Assembly: GCA_050180485.1 (NCBI GenBank) | Contig: JBFXED010000008.1 | Location: forward strand, 1-64,000 | Length of the DNA: 64,000 nucleotides | Direction: 5' to 3' | Source of the DNA: CADEGL01 sp050180485 | GTDB taxonomy: Bacteria > Pseudomonadota > Alphaproteobacteria > CADEGL01 | Part shown: in pieces, positions 1 to 7,304 of the stretch | Position numbering within the stretch: position 1 is the first letter of the stretch | How the letters are laid out: the number at the start of each line of letters is the position of its first letter | Position numbers and translations under genes: made by a program | Notes under the pieces: model-generated | Seen by the model: the letters and a program-made list of their open reading frames with translations, nothing else | Database searches by the model: none | What the model was told of the DNA's origin: nothing

Positions 1-89
1 GTCACAACCCGAAGCCGACGGATTCCTCCACGCTTACGCGTTAACAACGGTGAAACGTAGGTCGTTCACCGAAGCATGGGAGGATGTTC

Positions 90-380
90 ATGCTGTCGAA
101 ACGGGTGGCTATCGGACTGGTCGCGGCGTTGGCTTTTTCCGCCGCGTCGTTGTCGCCGGCCTTGGCGGACCCACCGTGGAAGCACGGCAAGCACCGCAAG
201 CACTACGGATATTACGACCGCGGCGACGTGGTCTATGTGGAACGCCCCGTCTACGTCGCGCCGCGTCCGCGCGTGATCTATGTGGAGCCGGAGCCGGCCT
301 ATGTCTGGTATCCGCCGCCGCGTCCGCGCGTAGCCTATTACCCACCGCCCGGCGTGAGCCTGACCTTCAACTTCGATTGA
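90..380 (+). CDS. Small exported Pro/Tyr/Val-rich protein of unknown function
   Basis: 96-residue protein with a clear Sec signal peptide: MLSKR, a hydrophobic core (VAIGLVAALAF), and a likely cleavage near SPALA-DPP. The mature part is Lys/His-rich at first (KHGKHRKHYGYY), then has repeated Pro-Arg-Val/Tyr-Val segments (YVAPRPRVIYVEP, WYPPPRPRVAYYPPP). It ends GVSLTFNFD, like the last strand of an envelope protein. I chose ATG 90 over ATG 84 because GGGAGG (78-83) abuts 84 with no spacer but leaves 6 nt before 90. The short motif GVSLTFNFD resembles NVSVNFDF in the RcnB-like protein at 2480. An envelope or periplasmic location is inferred. No enzymatic motif is visible. Confidence 0.75.
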   Translation: MLSKRVAIGLVAALAFSAASLSPALADPPWKHGKHRKHYGYYDRGDVVYVERPVYVAPRPRVIYVEPEPAYVWYPPPRPRVAYYPPPGVSLTFNFD

Positions 381-471
381 CGACGTGTTGGGCCGAGATC
401 GCGCCGCCGCTGGAAACCGGCGGTGCATGGCTTTTTTTCAGCGTTCCAACCCTGTCGATGGAGACGACGCC

Positions 472-1317
472 ATGATTCGCACGTCCATTCGCCTTTCATC
501 CCTGATGTCTGCGACGGCCCTTGCCCTTTGTCTCGCGGCGGCGCCGTTCGCGTTCGACTCGCATTCGTTGAGCCTTAAGGACAAAGCAAGCTTCGCCAAA
601 GGCGGTGGCGGCGGTGGCGGCGGGGGTGGCGGCGGTGGGGGTGGAGGCGGGGGAGGCGGGGGAGGTGGCGCTGGTGCAGGCGGCGGTAACGGCAACGGCA
701 ATGGTGGCGGCAACGGCGGGAGCGCCGGTGTCGGCAATGGAAATGGCAACGGTCACGGCGCGGCCGGTCTGGGTGCCGGCGAAGGCAAAGGTCTGGGCGG
801 CGATGGCGGTCTCGGCAAGGGCAATGCCAAAGGTGGCGATGGCGTTGCCAGAGGCAGCGAAGGCTCCAAGGGTAGCAAGGGCGCCGATTCGGCAAAAGGC
901 TTGAAAGGCAGCGAGGCGTCGGCGGACGGCAAGCTGGGCAAGGCGGCCAGTTCCCTTGGCGCGCTTAATGCGGCCCATGCTTCGCCCGCGGCGCTGGCCA
1001 ATGCCGCGCCCAATTCGCGGGTCGGACAGGTCGCGGCCTATGCCCGCGCGATGGAAGCCAAGGATGTGGACGCGGCGGCGCAGGCGCTGGCGAATGCCAG
1101 CAACAAGTCGATCAGCCAAAGCACCGTCGAATCGGTGAACTCGCTTCTTGGTCTTAAGTCGAGCCCCACGCAGGACGCGGCGGTGGCCATGCGTGCCGCC
1201 GCCATTCAGCGCGGCGACGCGATCGGCGATGTCGGGACCGGTGCCGCAACCGGCGTTTCGGCCGGTACGAGCGCCACGGCATCCGCCGACGCTCCGGCGC
1301 GCGGCAATCTCCGCTAA
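472..1317 (+). CDS. Exported glycine-rich protein with long polyglycine tract
   Basis: 281 residues. An N-terminal signal-like segment (RLSSLMSATALALCLAAAPFAF) is followed by 23 consecutive Gly residues (bases 601-669). Then comes Gly/Asn- and Gly/Lys-rich repeat sequence (NGNGNGGGNGG, GKGLGGDGGLGKGNAKGG) to about residue 150. The C-terminal 120 residues are Ala-rich and probably helical (ARAMEAKDVDAAAQALANAS). ATG 472 is preceded by GGAG at about 9 nt. The open frame extends upstream to 385, but that part overlaps the spacer and has no signal. The Gly codons are mixed (GGC/GGT/GGG/GGA). The likely role is a secreted or surface structural protein. No family was assigned with confidence. Confidence 0.72.
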   Translation: MIRTSIRLSSLMSATALALCLAAAPFAFDSHSLSLKDKASFAKGGGGGGGGGGGGGGGGGGGGGGGAGAGGGNGNGNGGGNGGSAGVGNGNGNGHGAAGLGAGEGKGLGGDGGLGKGNAKGGDGVARGSEGSKGSKGADSAKGLKGSEASADGKLGKAASSLGALNAAHASPAALANAAPNSRVGQVAAYARAMEAKDVDAAAQALANASNKSISQSTVESVNSLLGLKSSPTQDAAVAMRAAAIQRGDAIGDVGTGAATGVSAGTSATASADAPARGNLR

Positions 1318-1329
1318 TTCATTGGGAAC

Positions 1330-1356
1330 CCCCTGGGCGGTCACGCCGCCCAGGGG
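1330..1356. terminator. Hairpin after the glycine-rich gene
   Basis: Perfect 11-bp inverted repeat CCCCTGGGCGG (1330-1340) / CCGCCCAGGGG (1346-1356) around a 5-nt TCACG loop, 13 nt after the stop codon at 1317. There is no T-run after it, so it could be a weak or factor-assisted terminator or an mRNA 3'-end stabiliser. Confidence 0.6.
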
Positions 1357-1531
1357 CGATGAATCCCAATAAAACTCAAGAAAATCAGATAATTGGGCTC
1401 AATCCCAAACTTGTCACATCGAGATCACGAACAACCCGTTACCCCTTTCCATTGTTTGGCCAAGACGCGCGTCGCTTGGGCGTGTCACCGGGGCTCGCCA
1501 AGGGGCGGGCGAGGAAATGGGGAACCCAGTC

Positions 1532-1756
1532 ATGAAGAAATTCGCAATCGTTCTGCTGCCTGTCGCGGTTCTAAGCCTTTCGGCTTGCTCGGGTCTGAAT
1601 GACCGGGAGCAGCGCGCCCTGTCGGGCGGCGCCATCGGCGCGGCCGGCGGCGTGGTGGTCGGCGCCATCGCGGGCGCGCCACTTCTCGGCGCGGCCGTTG
1701 GCGCCGCCGCCGGTACGGCCGTTGGCGCGCTGATGGACAAGAGCATCAACAAATGA
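1532..1756 (+). CDS. Glycine-zipper lipoprotein, copy 1
   Basis: 74-residue predicted outer-membrane lipoprotein. MKKFAIVLLPVAVLSLSAC carries a lipobox LSAC with the acylated Cys at residue 19, then SGLNDREQRALSGGAIGAAGG. The rest is a glycine-zipper stretch of GxxxG-like repeats (GGAIGAAGG, GAIAGAPLLGAAVGAAAG) that could span or pack against a membrane. ATG 1532 aligns with the starts of copies 2 and 3; ATG 1517 is an in-frame alternative. The next two genes are close paralogues in tandem. It is of the SlyB/osmotic-lipoprotein type, and its exact role is unknown. Confidence 0.8.
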   Translation: MKKFAIVLLPVAVLSLSACSGLNDREQRALSGGAIGAAGGVVVGAIAGAPLLGAAVGAAAGTAVGALMDKSINK

Positions 1757-1767
1757 TGGAGGCAGCG

Positions 1768-1989
1768 ATGAAGAAGTTCGCCCTTGCCCTCGTACCCGTC
1801 CTCGCGCTTGGTCTGTCGGCTTGTTCCGGCATGAACGACAAAGAGCAGCGCGCGCTATCGGGCGGCGCCATCGGCGCGGCTGGCGGCGCCTTGATCGGCG
1901 GCCTGGCTTTCGGTGCGCCGGTCGTGGGTGCCTTGGTCGGCGCGGGTGCGGGTGCGGCGACCGGTGCCATTACCTCCGACGCGAAATAG
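1768..1989 (+). CDS. Glycine-zipper lipoprotein, copy 2
   Basis: 73 residues: MKKFALALVPVLALGLSAC with lipobox LSAC, then SGMNDKEQRALSGGAIGAAGG and a glycine-zipper tail ending in ITSDAK. GGAGG lies 6 nt before ATG 1768. It starts 11 nt after copy 1 ends and is almost identical to it over the lipobox and the KEQRALSGGAIG block, so this is a recent tandem duplication. Cotranscription with copies 1 and 3 is likely from the spacing. Function beyond envelope lipoprotein is not evident. Confidence 0.8.
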   Translation: MKKFALALVPVLALGLSACSGMNDKEQRALSGGAIGAAGGALIGGLAFGAPVVGALVGAGAGAATGAITSDAK

Positions 1990-2035
1990 CGAAAACACGA
2001 TGGACTTTCTTTTCGCACCAGCGATGGAGACGGCG

Positions 2036-2257
2036 ATGAAGAAATCTTCTCTCGTTCTCGTTGTGATTATCGCTCTGGCGGCGGCCGCTTGTTCCGGCAT
2101 GAGCAACAAGGAACAGCGCGCCTTGTCGGGTGGCGCCATCGGCGCGGGTGGCGGTGCCTTGATCGGCGCGGCTGCCGGTGCGCCGCTCACCGGTGCCATC
2201 ATCGGCGGTGCGGCGGGTGCCGCGACCGGCGCTTTGACCGGCAAGGACGACAAGTAG
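2036..2257 (+). CDS. Glycine-zipper lipoprotein, copy 3
   Basis: 73 residues: MKKSSLVLVVIIALAAAAC with lipobox AAAC, then SGMSNKEQRALSGGAIGAGGG and a glycine zipper (GAAAGAPLTGAIIGGAAGAA) ending TGKDDK. GGAG lies about 8 nt before ATG 2036. The frame is open upstream to 1913 but there overlaps copy 2. It is the third member of the tandem family; its signal peptide has diverged more than the mature part. Confidence 0.8.
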   Translation: MKKSSLVLVVIIALAAAACSGMSNKEQRALSGGAIGAGGGALIGAAAGAPLTGAIIGGAAGAATGALTGKDDK

Positions 2258-2298
2258 TCGGAAACGGGTCCGGATCCCCCGGTGCGGGCCCGTCCGAA

Positions 2299-2352
2299 GG
2301 CCGTGTCCCGCGATTTCCATCCTCGTGCCGATGGCGGTCGCGGGACATGGCC
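2299..2352. terminator. Long hairpin after the lipoprotein triplet
   Basis: Arms GGCCGTGTCCCGCGA (2299-2313) and TCGCGGGACATGGCC (2338-2352) pair over 15 bp with one G-U. An inner CCATC (2317-2321) / GATGG (2330-2334) extends the stem. It lies 41 nt downstream of copy 3 and has no clean T-run, so it is a terminator or a structured 3' UTR. The rest of 2258-2479 shows nothing else I can support. Confidence 0.55.
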
Positions 2353-2479
2353 AATCCTTGAGCCCTACGGTTTCCTTCCCCAATCCATGCCTCAATGATC
2401 GCGACGGCAACCCTTCGTCTGTGCGTATCATGAAGACCGGACGTACCCAGGCCCAACGTAACCCAGGGAGATTCCAACA

Positions 2480-2989
2480 GTGACCTTCCATGACCGTGAT
2501 GCGTCATCTTCCCCACGCCGCCGCTTGGCGGCCGCGGTGTTCGCCGTTGCGGTGACCGCACTGGCTGCCGGTGGTGCGCTGGCGGATCCCCCTCCCGGCA
2601 AGGGAAAAGGCAACAAAGGCGGCGGGAATGGTCATCAGGGCCAGCAGTACAACAGCGGCGGCCGAAACGTTTCGGTCAATTTTGATTTCAGCGATCACGA
2701 CCGCGTCGTGCTGGGCGATTACTACGGTGGCATAACGGGCCGCGGCCACTGCCCGCCGGGTTTGGCCAAGAAGAACAACGGCTGCATGCCGCCGGGCCAG
2801 GCAAAAAAGTGGGCTGTCGGACAGCGGCTGCCGAGCGACGTCATCTATTACGACCTGCCGTCCAGCCTGACGGTGCGGCTGACGCCGCCACCTTCCGGCT
2901 ACAAGTATGTGCGCGTCGCCAAGGACATTCTGCTGATCGCGGCTGGTACCGGCATGGTCGCGGCCGGTCTCTCCGACCTGGTTCAGTAG
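2480..2989 (+). CDS. RcnB-like periplasmic protein
   Basis: 169 residues from a GTG start, with AGGGAG about 10 nt upstream. A twin-Arg-like n-region (SSSPRRRLAAAVFAVAVTALAAGGALA) is followed by a DPPPGKGKGNKGGGNGHQ low-complexity region. The second half carries the RcnB-type pattern: PPGLAKKNNGCMPPGQAKKW, then LPSDVIYYDLP, then GYKYVRVAKDILLIAAGTGMV near the C-terminus. E. coli RcnB is a periplasmic protein linked to Ni/Co homeostasis; the metal role here is inference only. No metal efflux gene is adjacent. A strong hairpin terminates the gene. Confidence 0.75.
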   Translation: MTFHDRDASSSPRRRLAAAVFAVAVTALAAGGALADPPPGKGKGNKGGGNGHQGQQYNSGGRNVSVNFDFSDHDRVVLGDYYGGITGRGHCPPGLAKKNNGCMPPGQAKKWAVGQRLPSDVIYYDLPSSLTVRLTPPPSGYKYVRVAKDILLIAAGTGMVAAGLSDLVQ

Positions 2990-3003
2990 CGCTTCAAACG
3001 AAA

Positions 3004-3031
3004 GAGCCTCGCTCCGGCAGGAGCGAGGCTC
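3004..3031. terminator. Bidirectional hairpin terminator
   Basis: Perfect 12-bp stem GAGCCTCGCTCC (3004-3015) / GGAGCGAGGCTC (3020-3031) with loop GGCA. It sits between the convergent ends of the RcnB-like gene (2989) and the DUF4170 gene (3060), so it can stop transcription from both sides. Confidence 0.75.
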
Positions 3032-3059
3032 GATCGTATTCAGTCAATGGATCGTGCGC

Positions 3060-3263
3060 TTAACGCGCGCGCTCCTCGGCGATCGTGAAGCGCGTATGGC
3101 AGGAGCTGCGCGTGGCGACCGACATCTCGCGCCAGGCCTGTTCGGCGTTCATCTTGTCGGCGAAGGGGCCGACCAGTTTCTCGGTGCCGCTGACCAGGCG
3201 CTCGAAGCCCGCGTCCTCGTACTCGCCGCCCACGATCCAATAGCGCATGTTCGCTTGGGACAT
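3060..3263 (-). CDS. DUF4170 family protein
   Basis: 67-residue cytosolic protein beginning MSQANMRYWIVGGEYEDAGF and containing ADKMNAEQAWREMS. This matches the short alphaproteobacterial DUF4170 family, whose function is unknown. AAGGAG lies about 7 nt before ATG 3263. It follows isocitrate lyase by 26 nt on the same strand, so the two are probably cotranscribed. The hairpin at 3004-3031 closes the unit. Confidence 0.82.
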   Translation of the reverse strand: MSQANMRYWIVGGEYEDAGFERLVSGTEKLVGPFADKMNAEQAWREMSVATRSSCHTRFTIAEERAR

Positions 3264-3289
3264 GATCTGGTCTCCTTCTCTTTAAACCG

Positions 3290-4582
3290 TTACTCGGCCG
3301 CGGCGCGCTTGAACTGCGCCGTCTCGGTCGATTCGGCCAAGGCCGTGGTGGACGACGCGCCGCCGCCGATGGCCACTGCCAGCGCATCGAAGTAACCGGT
3401 GCCCACTTCGCGCTGGTGACGCGTCGCGGTGTAGCCCTCGGCTTCCGCCGCGAACTCGGCCTGCTGCAGTTCGGAGTAAGCCGCCATGCCGCGGTCGCGG
3501 TAGCCGCGCGCCAGCTCGAACATGCCGTGGTTCAGGCTGTGGAAGCCGGCCAGGGTCACGAACTGGAACTTGTAGCCCATGGCGCCCAGCTCGCGCTGGA
3601 AGCGCGCGATCGTGTCGGCATCCAGCTTCGCCTTCCAGTTGAAGGACGGCGAGCAGTTGTAGGCCAGCATCTTGTTGGGGAACTCCTTGCGCACGGCCTC
3701 GGCGAACTGCTTGGCCTCGTCGAGGTTCGGGTGCGAGGTCTCCCACCACAGAAGATCGGCATAGGGCGCGAAGGCCAGACCGCGCGCGATGCAGTGCTGT
3801 AGGCCCGTGCCGTCCTTCAGGCGGAAGAAGCCCTCGGCCGTGCGCTCGCCGGTCAAGAACGGACGGTCACGCGGGTCGATGTCGCTCGTGATCAGCTTGG
3901 CGCTCTCGGCATCCGTGCGCGCGACGGTCACCGTCGCGACGCCCGCGATGTCGGCAGCCAGACGTGCCGCGTTCAGGTTGCGGATATGCGCCTGCGTCGG
4001 GATCAGCACCTTGCCGCCCAGATGGCCGCACTTCTTCTCGGAGGCCAGCTGGTCCTCGAAATGCACGCCCGCGGCGCCGGCCTCGATATAGGCCTTCATG
4101 ATCTCGTAGGCGTTGAGCGGACCACCGAAGCCAGCTTCCGCGTCGGCCACGATGGGCGCGAACCAGTGCGTGTCGCCCTTGCCTTCCATGTGCTGAATCT
4201 GGTCGGCGCGCTGGAGTGCCGCGTTGATGCGCTTCGCCAGCGCCGGGCCGCTGTTGGCCGGATAGAGGCTCTGGTCCGGATAGGTCGCGCCGGCCAGATT
4301 GGAATCGGCGGCGACCTGCCAGCCGGACAGGTAGATGGCCTTGAGGCCCGCCTTCACCATCTGTACGGCCTGGTTGCCGGTCATGGCGCCAAGCGCATGG
4401 ACGTAATCGGTCGAATGGAGCAGTTCCCACAGGCGGTTGGCGCCGGCCTCGGCGATCGTGTGGCGGACGGCGAGCGAGCCGCGCAGCCTGGCGACTTCGG
4501 CCGCCGTGTAGTCGCGCTTCACGCCGTCGAAGCGGCCCTTGGGGGCGGCGGGGATCAGGGCATCGAAATCGGTCTTGGCCAC
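3290..4582 (-). CDS. aceA: Isocitrate lyase
   Basis: 430 residues, the usual length for the short bacterial form. It cleaves isocitrate to succinate and glyoxylate, the first step of the glyoxylate shunt used on acetate, fatty acids or PHB. The signature loop KKCGHLGGKVLIPT with the catalytic Cys is present. So are GWQVAADSN, the metal-binding region FAPIVADAEAGFGG, and YNCSPSFNWKAKLD near the C-terminus. The start is GTG 4582 with AAGGAG 8 nt upstream. A ScfR-type regulator is divergently transcribed, so control by acyl-CoA status is expected. Malate synthase is not in the window. Confidence 0.96.
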   Translation of the reverse strand: MAKTDFDALIPAAPKGRFDGVKRDYTAAEVARLRGSLAVRHTIAEAGANRLWELLHSTDYVHALGAMTGNQAVQMVKAGLKAIYLSGWQVAADSNLAGATYPDQSLYPANSGPALAKRINAALQRADQIQHMEGKGDTHWFAPIVADAEAGFGGPLNAYEIMKAYIEAGAAGVHFEDQLASEKKCGHLGGKVLIPTQAHIRNLNAARLAADIAGVATVTVARTDAESAKLITSDIDPRDRPFLTGERTAEGFFRLKDGTGLQHCIARGLAFAPYADLLWWETSHPNLDEAKQFAEAVRKEFPNKMLAYNCSPSFNWKAKLDADTIARFQRELGAMGYKFQFVTLAGFHSLNHGMFELARGYRDRGMAAYSELQQAEFAAEAEGYTATRHQREVGTGYFDALAVAIGGGASSTTALAESTETAQFKRAAAE

Positions 4583-4637
4583 GGTGGTGCTCCTTGCCGT
4601 AAAAATCGTTCAGCCGTTGTCGGCTTTACTTAGTGCG

Positions 4638-4745
4638 ATATTCAACAAAACAACGTGGACGTCCATAAATCATTGAATATTAAAAGGATATTATGTTGAA
4701 AAATTTTGTGTGCATCGCGTTATATTGTATAAATTGTAAACAAAC
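4638..4745. promoter_or_regulatory. Divergent aceA/regulator control region with nested palindromes
   Basis: AT-rich region between aceA and the ScfR-type gene. ATATTCAA (4638-4645) and TTGAATAT (4673-4680) form a perfect 8-bp inverted repeat. Nearly centred inside it is the perfect palindrome TGGACGTCCA (4656-4665). Nearer the regulator are two direct copies of ATTGTA (4724-4729 and 4733-4738). This layout suits an operator shared by both promoters. Which repeat the regulator binds is not shown by the sequence. Confidence 0.5.
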
Positions 4746-4766
4746 CGGCGCGCGGGACAGGCAGCC

Positions 4767-6197
4767 ATGGCCGATGTGAAGCTGTTTCAGGGTGGCAGAA
4801 TCAAGCGTTTGCGGCGCGAGAAGGGGCTGACCCTCGCGCGCATGTCCGAAGAGCTCGGCATCTCGACCGGCTATCTCAATCTGATCGAGCGCAACCAGCG
4901 CCCGATCTCGGCCCAGGTCCTCTTGCGTCTGGCCGAGGTCTACAACCTGGACGTGAAGGCGTTCAGCGCCGAGGACGGCGGGCGGCTGTTCGCGGGGCTG
5001 GGCGAAGCCTTCGCCGATCCCCTGTTCCGCGAGCGCGGCGTCGGCCAGCACGAGCTGAAGGAACTGGCGTCGTCCAATCCGGAATTGGCCGCCGCGGTGA
5101 TCGATCTCTACCGCGCCTACCGCGATTCGGGCGCGAACGCGACCGAGATGGCCGAGCGGCTGGCGCGCGAGGAGGGCACGGGCGATGTCGCGCGCTTTCC
5201 CGCCGAGGAAATCCGCGAGTTCCTGCGCGCCCATAACAACCATTTCCCCGAGCTTGAGGCCGCGGCCGAAGCGCTGCATGAAAGCGGCAAGCTGCAGCGG
5301 GAAGAGATGTTCGCTTCCTTGCGCGCCCATCTGCAGCGCGCGCACAACGCGGCCGTCGCGATCATGCCGGTCGAGGTGATGCCGACGACGCTGCGCCGCT
5401 TCGACCGTCACCGCAATCGCGTGCTGCTGTCGGAGATGCTGACTGAGGCGGGCCGGGTGTTTCACCTCGCGGTGCAGGTCGCGGTGCTGGAACACGGCGC
5501 GCTTCTCGACCGGCTGACCCAGGACGACCGCCTGCCCGCCGGCGACACGCGGCGCCTGTGCCGCATCACGCTGGCCAATTATTTCGCGGGCGCGGTGATG
5601 ATGCCGTATGAGCGATTCTTGGCCGCGGCGGAATCCCTGCGTTACGACGTCGACGTTCTGGCCCGCCGCTTTGGCGCCAGCGTGGAACAGGTCTGTCACC
5701 GGCTCACCACGCTCCAACGGCCGAGCGCGCGCGGCGTGCCGTTCTTCCTCATCCGTGTCGACAATGCGGGCAACGTCTCCAAGCGCTTCAGCGCGACCAG
5801 TTTTCAGTTCGCGCGCCTGGGCGGCGCATGCCCGCGCTGGAATGTGCACGATGCCTTCCAGCGCCCTGGCCGCATCCTGACGCAGGTGATCCAGATGCCG
5901 GATGGCGCGACCTATTTCAGCATCGCGCGGACGGTGACGCGGCCGGGTGCCGGCGCCCAGGCGCCCGACCAGCTGATGGCTATTGGCCTCGGCTGCGAAA
6001 TCAGCCACGCGCGCCGCATCGCCTATGCCGATGCCTACGATCTGGAGAGTCAGGCGGCGGTCACGCCCATCGGCGTCAATTGTCGCCTCTGCTTGCGCGA
6101 GGATTGCAACCAGCGCGCCTTCCCGCCGATGAACCGCCCGCTCTTCGTCAGCGAACACCGGCGCGAGATTTCGCCCTACGCGTTCTCGTCGGAATAG
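4767..6197 (+). CDS. ScfR/RamB-like short-chain fatty acyl transcriptional regulator
   Basis: 476 residues. An N-terminal XRE-type helix-turn-helix (residues about 10-65: RIKRLRREKGLTLARMSEEL, STGYLNLIERNQRPIS) precedes a long IrrE/DUF2083-type central region. The C-terminal domain ends with a Cys-rich motif, NCRLCLREDCNQRAFPPM. This architecture is that of ScfR/RamB/PrpR-type regulators of glyoxylate and propionate metabolism. The divergent placement against aceA supports that role. Activator or repressor behaviour cannot be told from sequence. Start ATG 4767. Confidence 0.88.
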   Translation: MADVKLFQGGRIKRLRREKGLTLARMSEELGISTGYLNLIERNQRPISAQVLLRLAEVYNLDVKAFSAEDGGRLFAGLGEAFADPLFRERGVGQHELKELASSNPELAAAVIDLYRAYRDSGANATEMAERLAREEGTGDVARFPAEEIREFLRAHNNHFPELEAAAEALHESGKLQREEMFASLRAHLQRAHNAAVAIMPVEVMPTTLRRFDRHRNRVLLSEMLTEAGRVFHLAVQVAVLEHGALLDRLTQDDRLPAGDTRRLCRITLANYFAGAVMMPYERFLAAAESLRYDVDVLARRFGASVEQVCHRLTTLQRPSARGVPFFLIRVDNAGNVSKRFSATSFQFARLGGACPRWNVHDAFQRPGRILTQVIQMPDGATYFSIARTVTRPGAGAQAPDQLMAIGLGCEISHARRIAYADAYDLESQAAVTPIGVNCRLCLREDCNQRAFPPMNRPLFVSEHRREISPYAFSSE

Positions 6198-6212
6198 TCC
6201 GAGGAAAAGAAC

Positions 6213-6461
6213 TTAGTGCCGGATGGGAATGGCGTCGAATTCGACGCCGCTCTGGTCGGCCTGGCTGGCGGCCCAGTCCAGCGCTTCGACCAGATGTTGC
6301 CGGCCCAGCTCGTGCGCCACGATTTCGGTCAACTCCGACAGAGCGGCCTCGAAATTGTCGGCGTGCATCTCCGAGCCGTGGGCGCGCAGAAGTTTCACGC
6401 AGGCCGCGCCATGCATGATCCACAAGGCCGTTACCCGTGCCTGCTGTTGCCGGTCGCCCAC
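6213..6461 (-). CDS. Small hypothetical protein
   Basis: 82 residues from GTG 6461, which has AGGGGAG about 7 nt upstream; the frame is open further up, but without a ribosome site. The sequence (VGDRQQQARVTALWIMHG, then HADNFEAALSELTEIVAHEL, and VEALDWAASQADQSG) looks helical and cytosolic. I do not recognise a family. It converges with the regulator gene with only 15 nt between stops. Codon use matches its neighbours, which supports it being real. Confidence 0.6.
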   Translation of the reverse strand: MGDRQQQARVTALWIMHGAACVKLLRAHGSEMHADNFEAALSELTEIVAHELGRQHLVEALDWAASQADQSGVEFDAIPIRH

Positions 6462-6746
6462 GCCGCATCTCCCCTGTTGCGTGTCACGATACCGCAACAT
6501 ATTGGCACGACTTTGATAATTCGCACAATATATAGAATGTTGTTTCGCTCGCGCGCTGGCGTCACACCCCAGCCACAAAGCGCTGGCAATCTCCGAAATC
6601 GAGGCGCACGATTTTTGTGCCGACGCCGCGAAGGGCACGCCCGGTCCGGGGACGCGGCGCCTCTAGTCGACGACCGCGAAACCGCGGCGAGGACGCGCAG
6701 TTCCTGGTCGTTTGGTTTACGGATTCCTTGGGAAGGAGCGAGTGCC
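6462..6746. promoter_or_regulatory. Upstream region of phasin gene, divergent promoters likely
   Basis: 285-nt gap between the divergently transcribed small gene and the phasin gene. It holds an AT-rich island (about 6500-6545, including ACAATATATAG) in otherwise GC-rich DNA, where promoters for one or both genes probably lie. I could not fix a convincing -35/-10 pair, and no repeat stands out. Confidence 0.3.
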
Positions 6747-7205
6747 ATGAACGACACCAGCAAGAAACATTCGGACAAGACTTCGGATAAGACTCATGTC
6801 GGCAACAACGGCACTTGGGCCGAGCTGCCGTTCCGCGGGCCCGCCGATATCGGCGACGTGATGGCGCTGGCGAAGACCAATCTCGAGCACTTCACCCGCG
6901 CGACCGACGCCATGCTGTCGGGCATGAAGGAGCTGAACGAAGAAATCGTGCGCTTCACCGGGACCCAGCTCGACGCCGGCGCCGAGGCTGCGCGATCGAT
7001 CCTGTCCGCCGGCACGCCAGCGGAGGCGCTGGGCCGTCACGTCGACTATGCGCGCTCGGCGACGCAGGCCTATCTGAGTCAGGCCAGCAAATTGTTCGAG
7101 GTCGCCACACGCGTCTCGCAGACCGGCATGGAGGCCGCGCACAACGCGGCGCACCGCACCGTGAACGCGACCAAAACGGCGGTTGAGAAGGCGGCGAGGA
7201 AGTAA
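6747..7205 (+). CDS. Phasin family protein
   Basis: 152 residues, almost entirely predicted helix and without a signal peptide. It has the phasin_2 pattern: IGDVMALAKTNLEHFTRATD, MKELNEEIVRFTGTQLDAG, then a coiled C-terminal helix (YLSQASKLFEVATRVSQTG) and a Lys/Ala tail. Phasins coat polyhydroxyalkanoate granules. GGAAGGAG precedes ATG 6747. The open frame runs upstream to 6216, but that part is non-coding in character. Proximity to aceA and a short-chain acyl regulator fits PHB and acetate metabolism. No PHA synthase is in the window. Confidence 0.88.
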   Translation: MNDTSKKHSDKTSDKTHVGNNGTWAELPFRGPADIGDVMALAKTNLEHFTRATDAMLSGMKELNEEIVRFTGTQLDAGAEAARSILSAGTPAEALGRHVDYARSATQAYLSQASKLFEVATRVSQTGMEAAHNAAHRTVNATKTAVEKAARK

Positions 7206-7304
7206 AATTTCGAGCCCGCACAACGCCCGAAACCGGTCTTTGTCAAGCTTGCCACGCGGCTCTAAACGGCTAGCCTGCGCGCGTGACGTGATCGCGGAGG
7301 CGAA

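Noticed and set aside
496..1344. 282-codon frame antisense to the glycine-rich gene
   Set aside because: It has no start signal and its sequence mirrors the repeats; the + strand has a signal peptide and ribosome site.
4680..6158. 492-codon open frame antisense to the ScfR-type regulator
   Set aside because: The + strand frame has clear HTH and Cys-rich motifs. The antisense frame is an effect of GC-rich codons and has no recognisable motifs.
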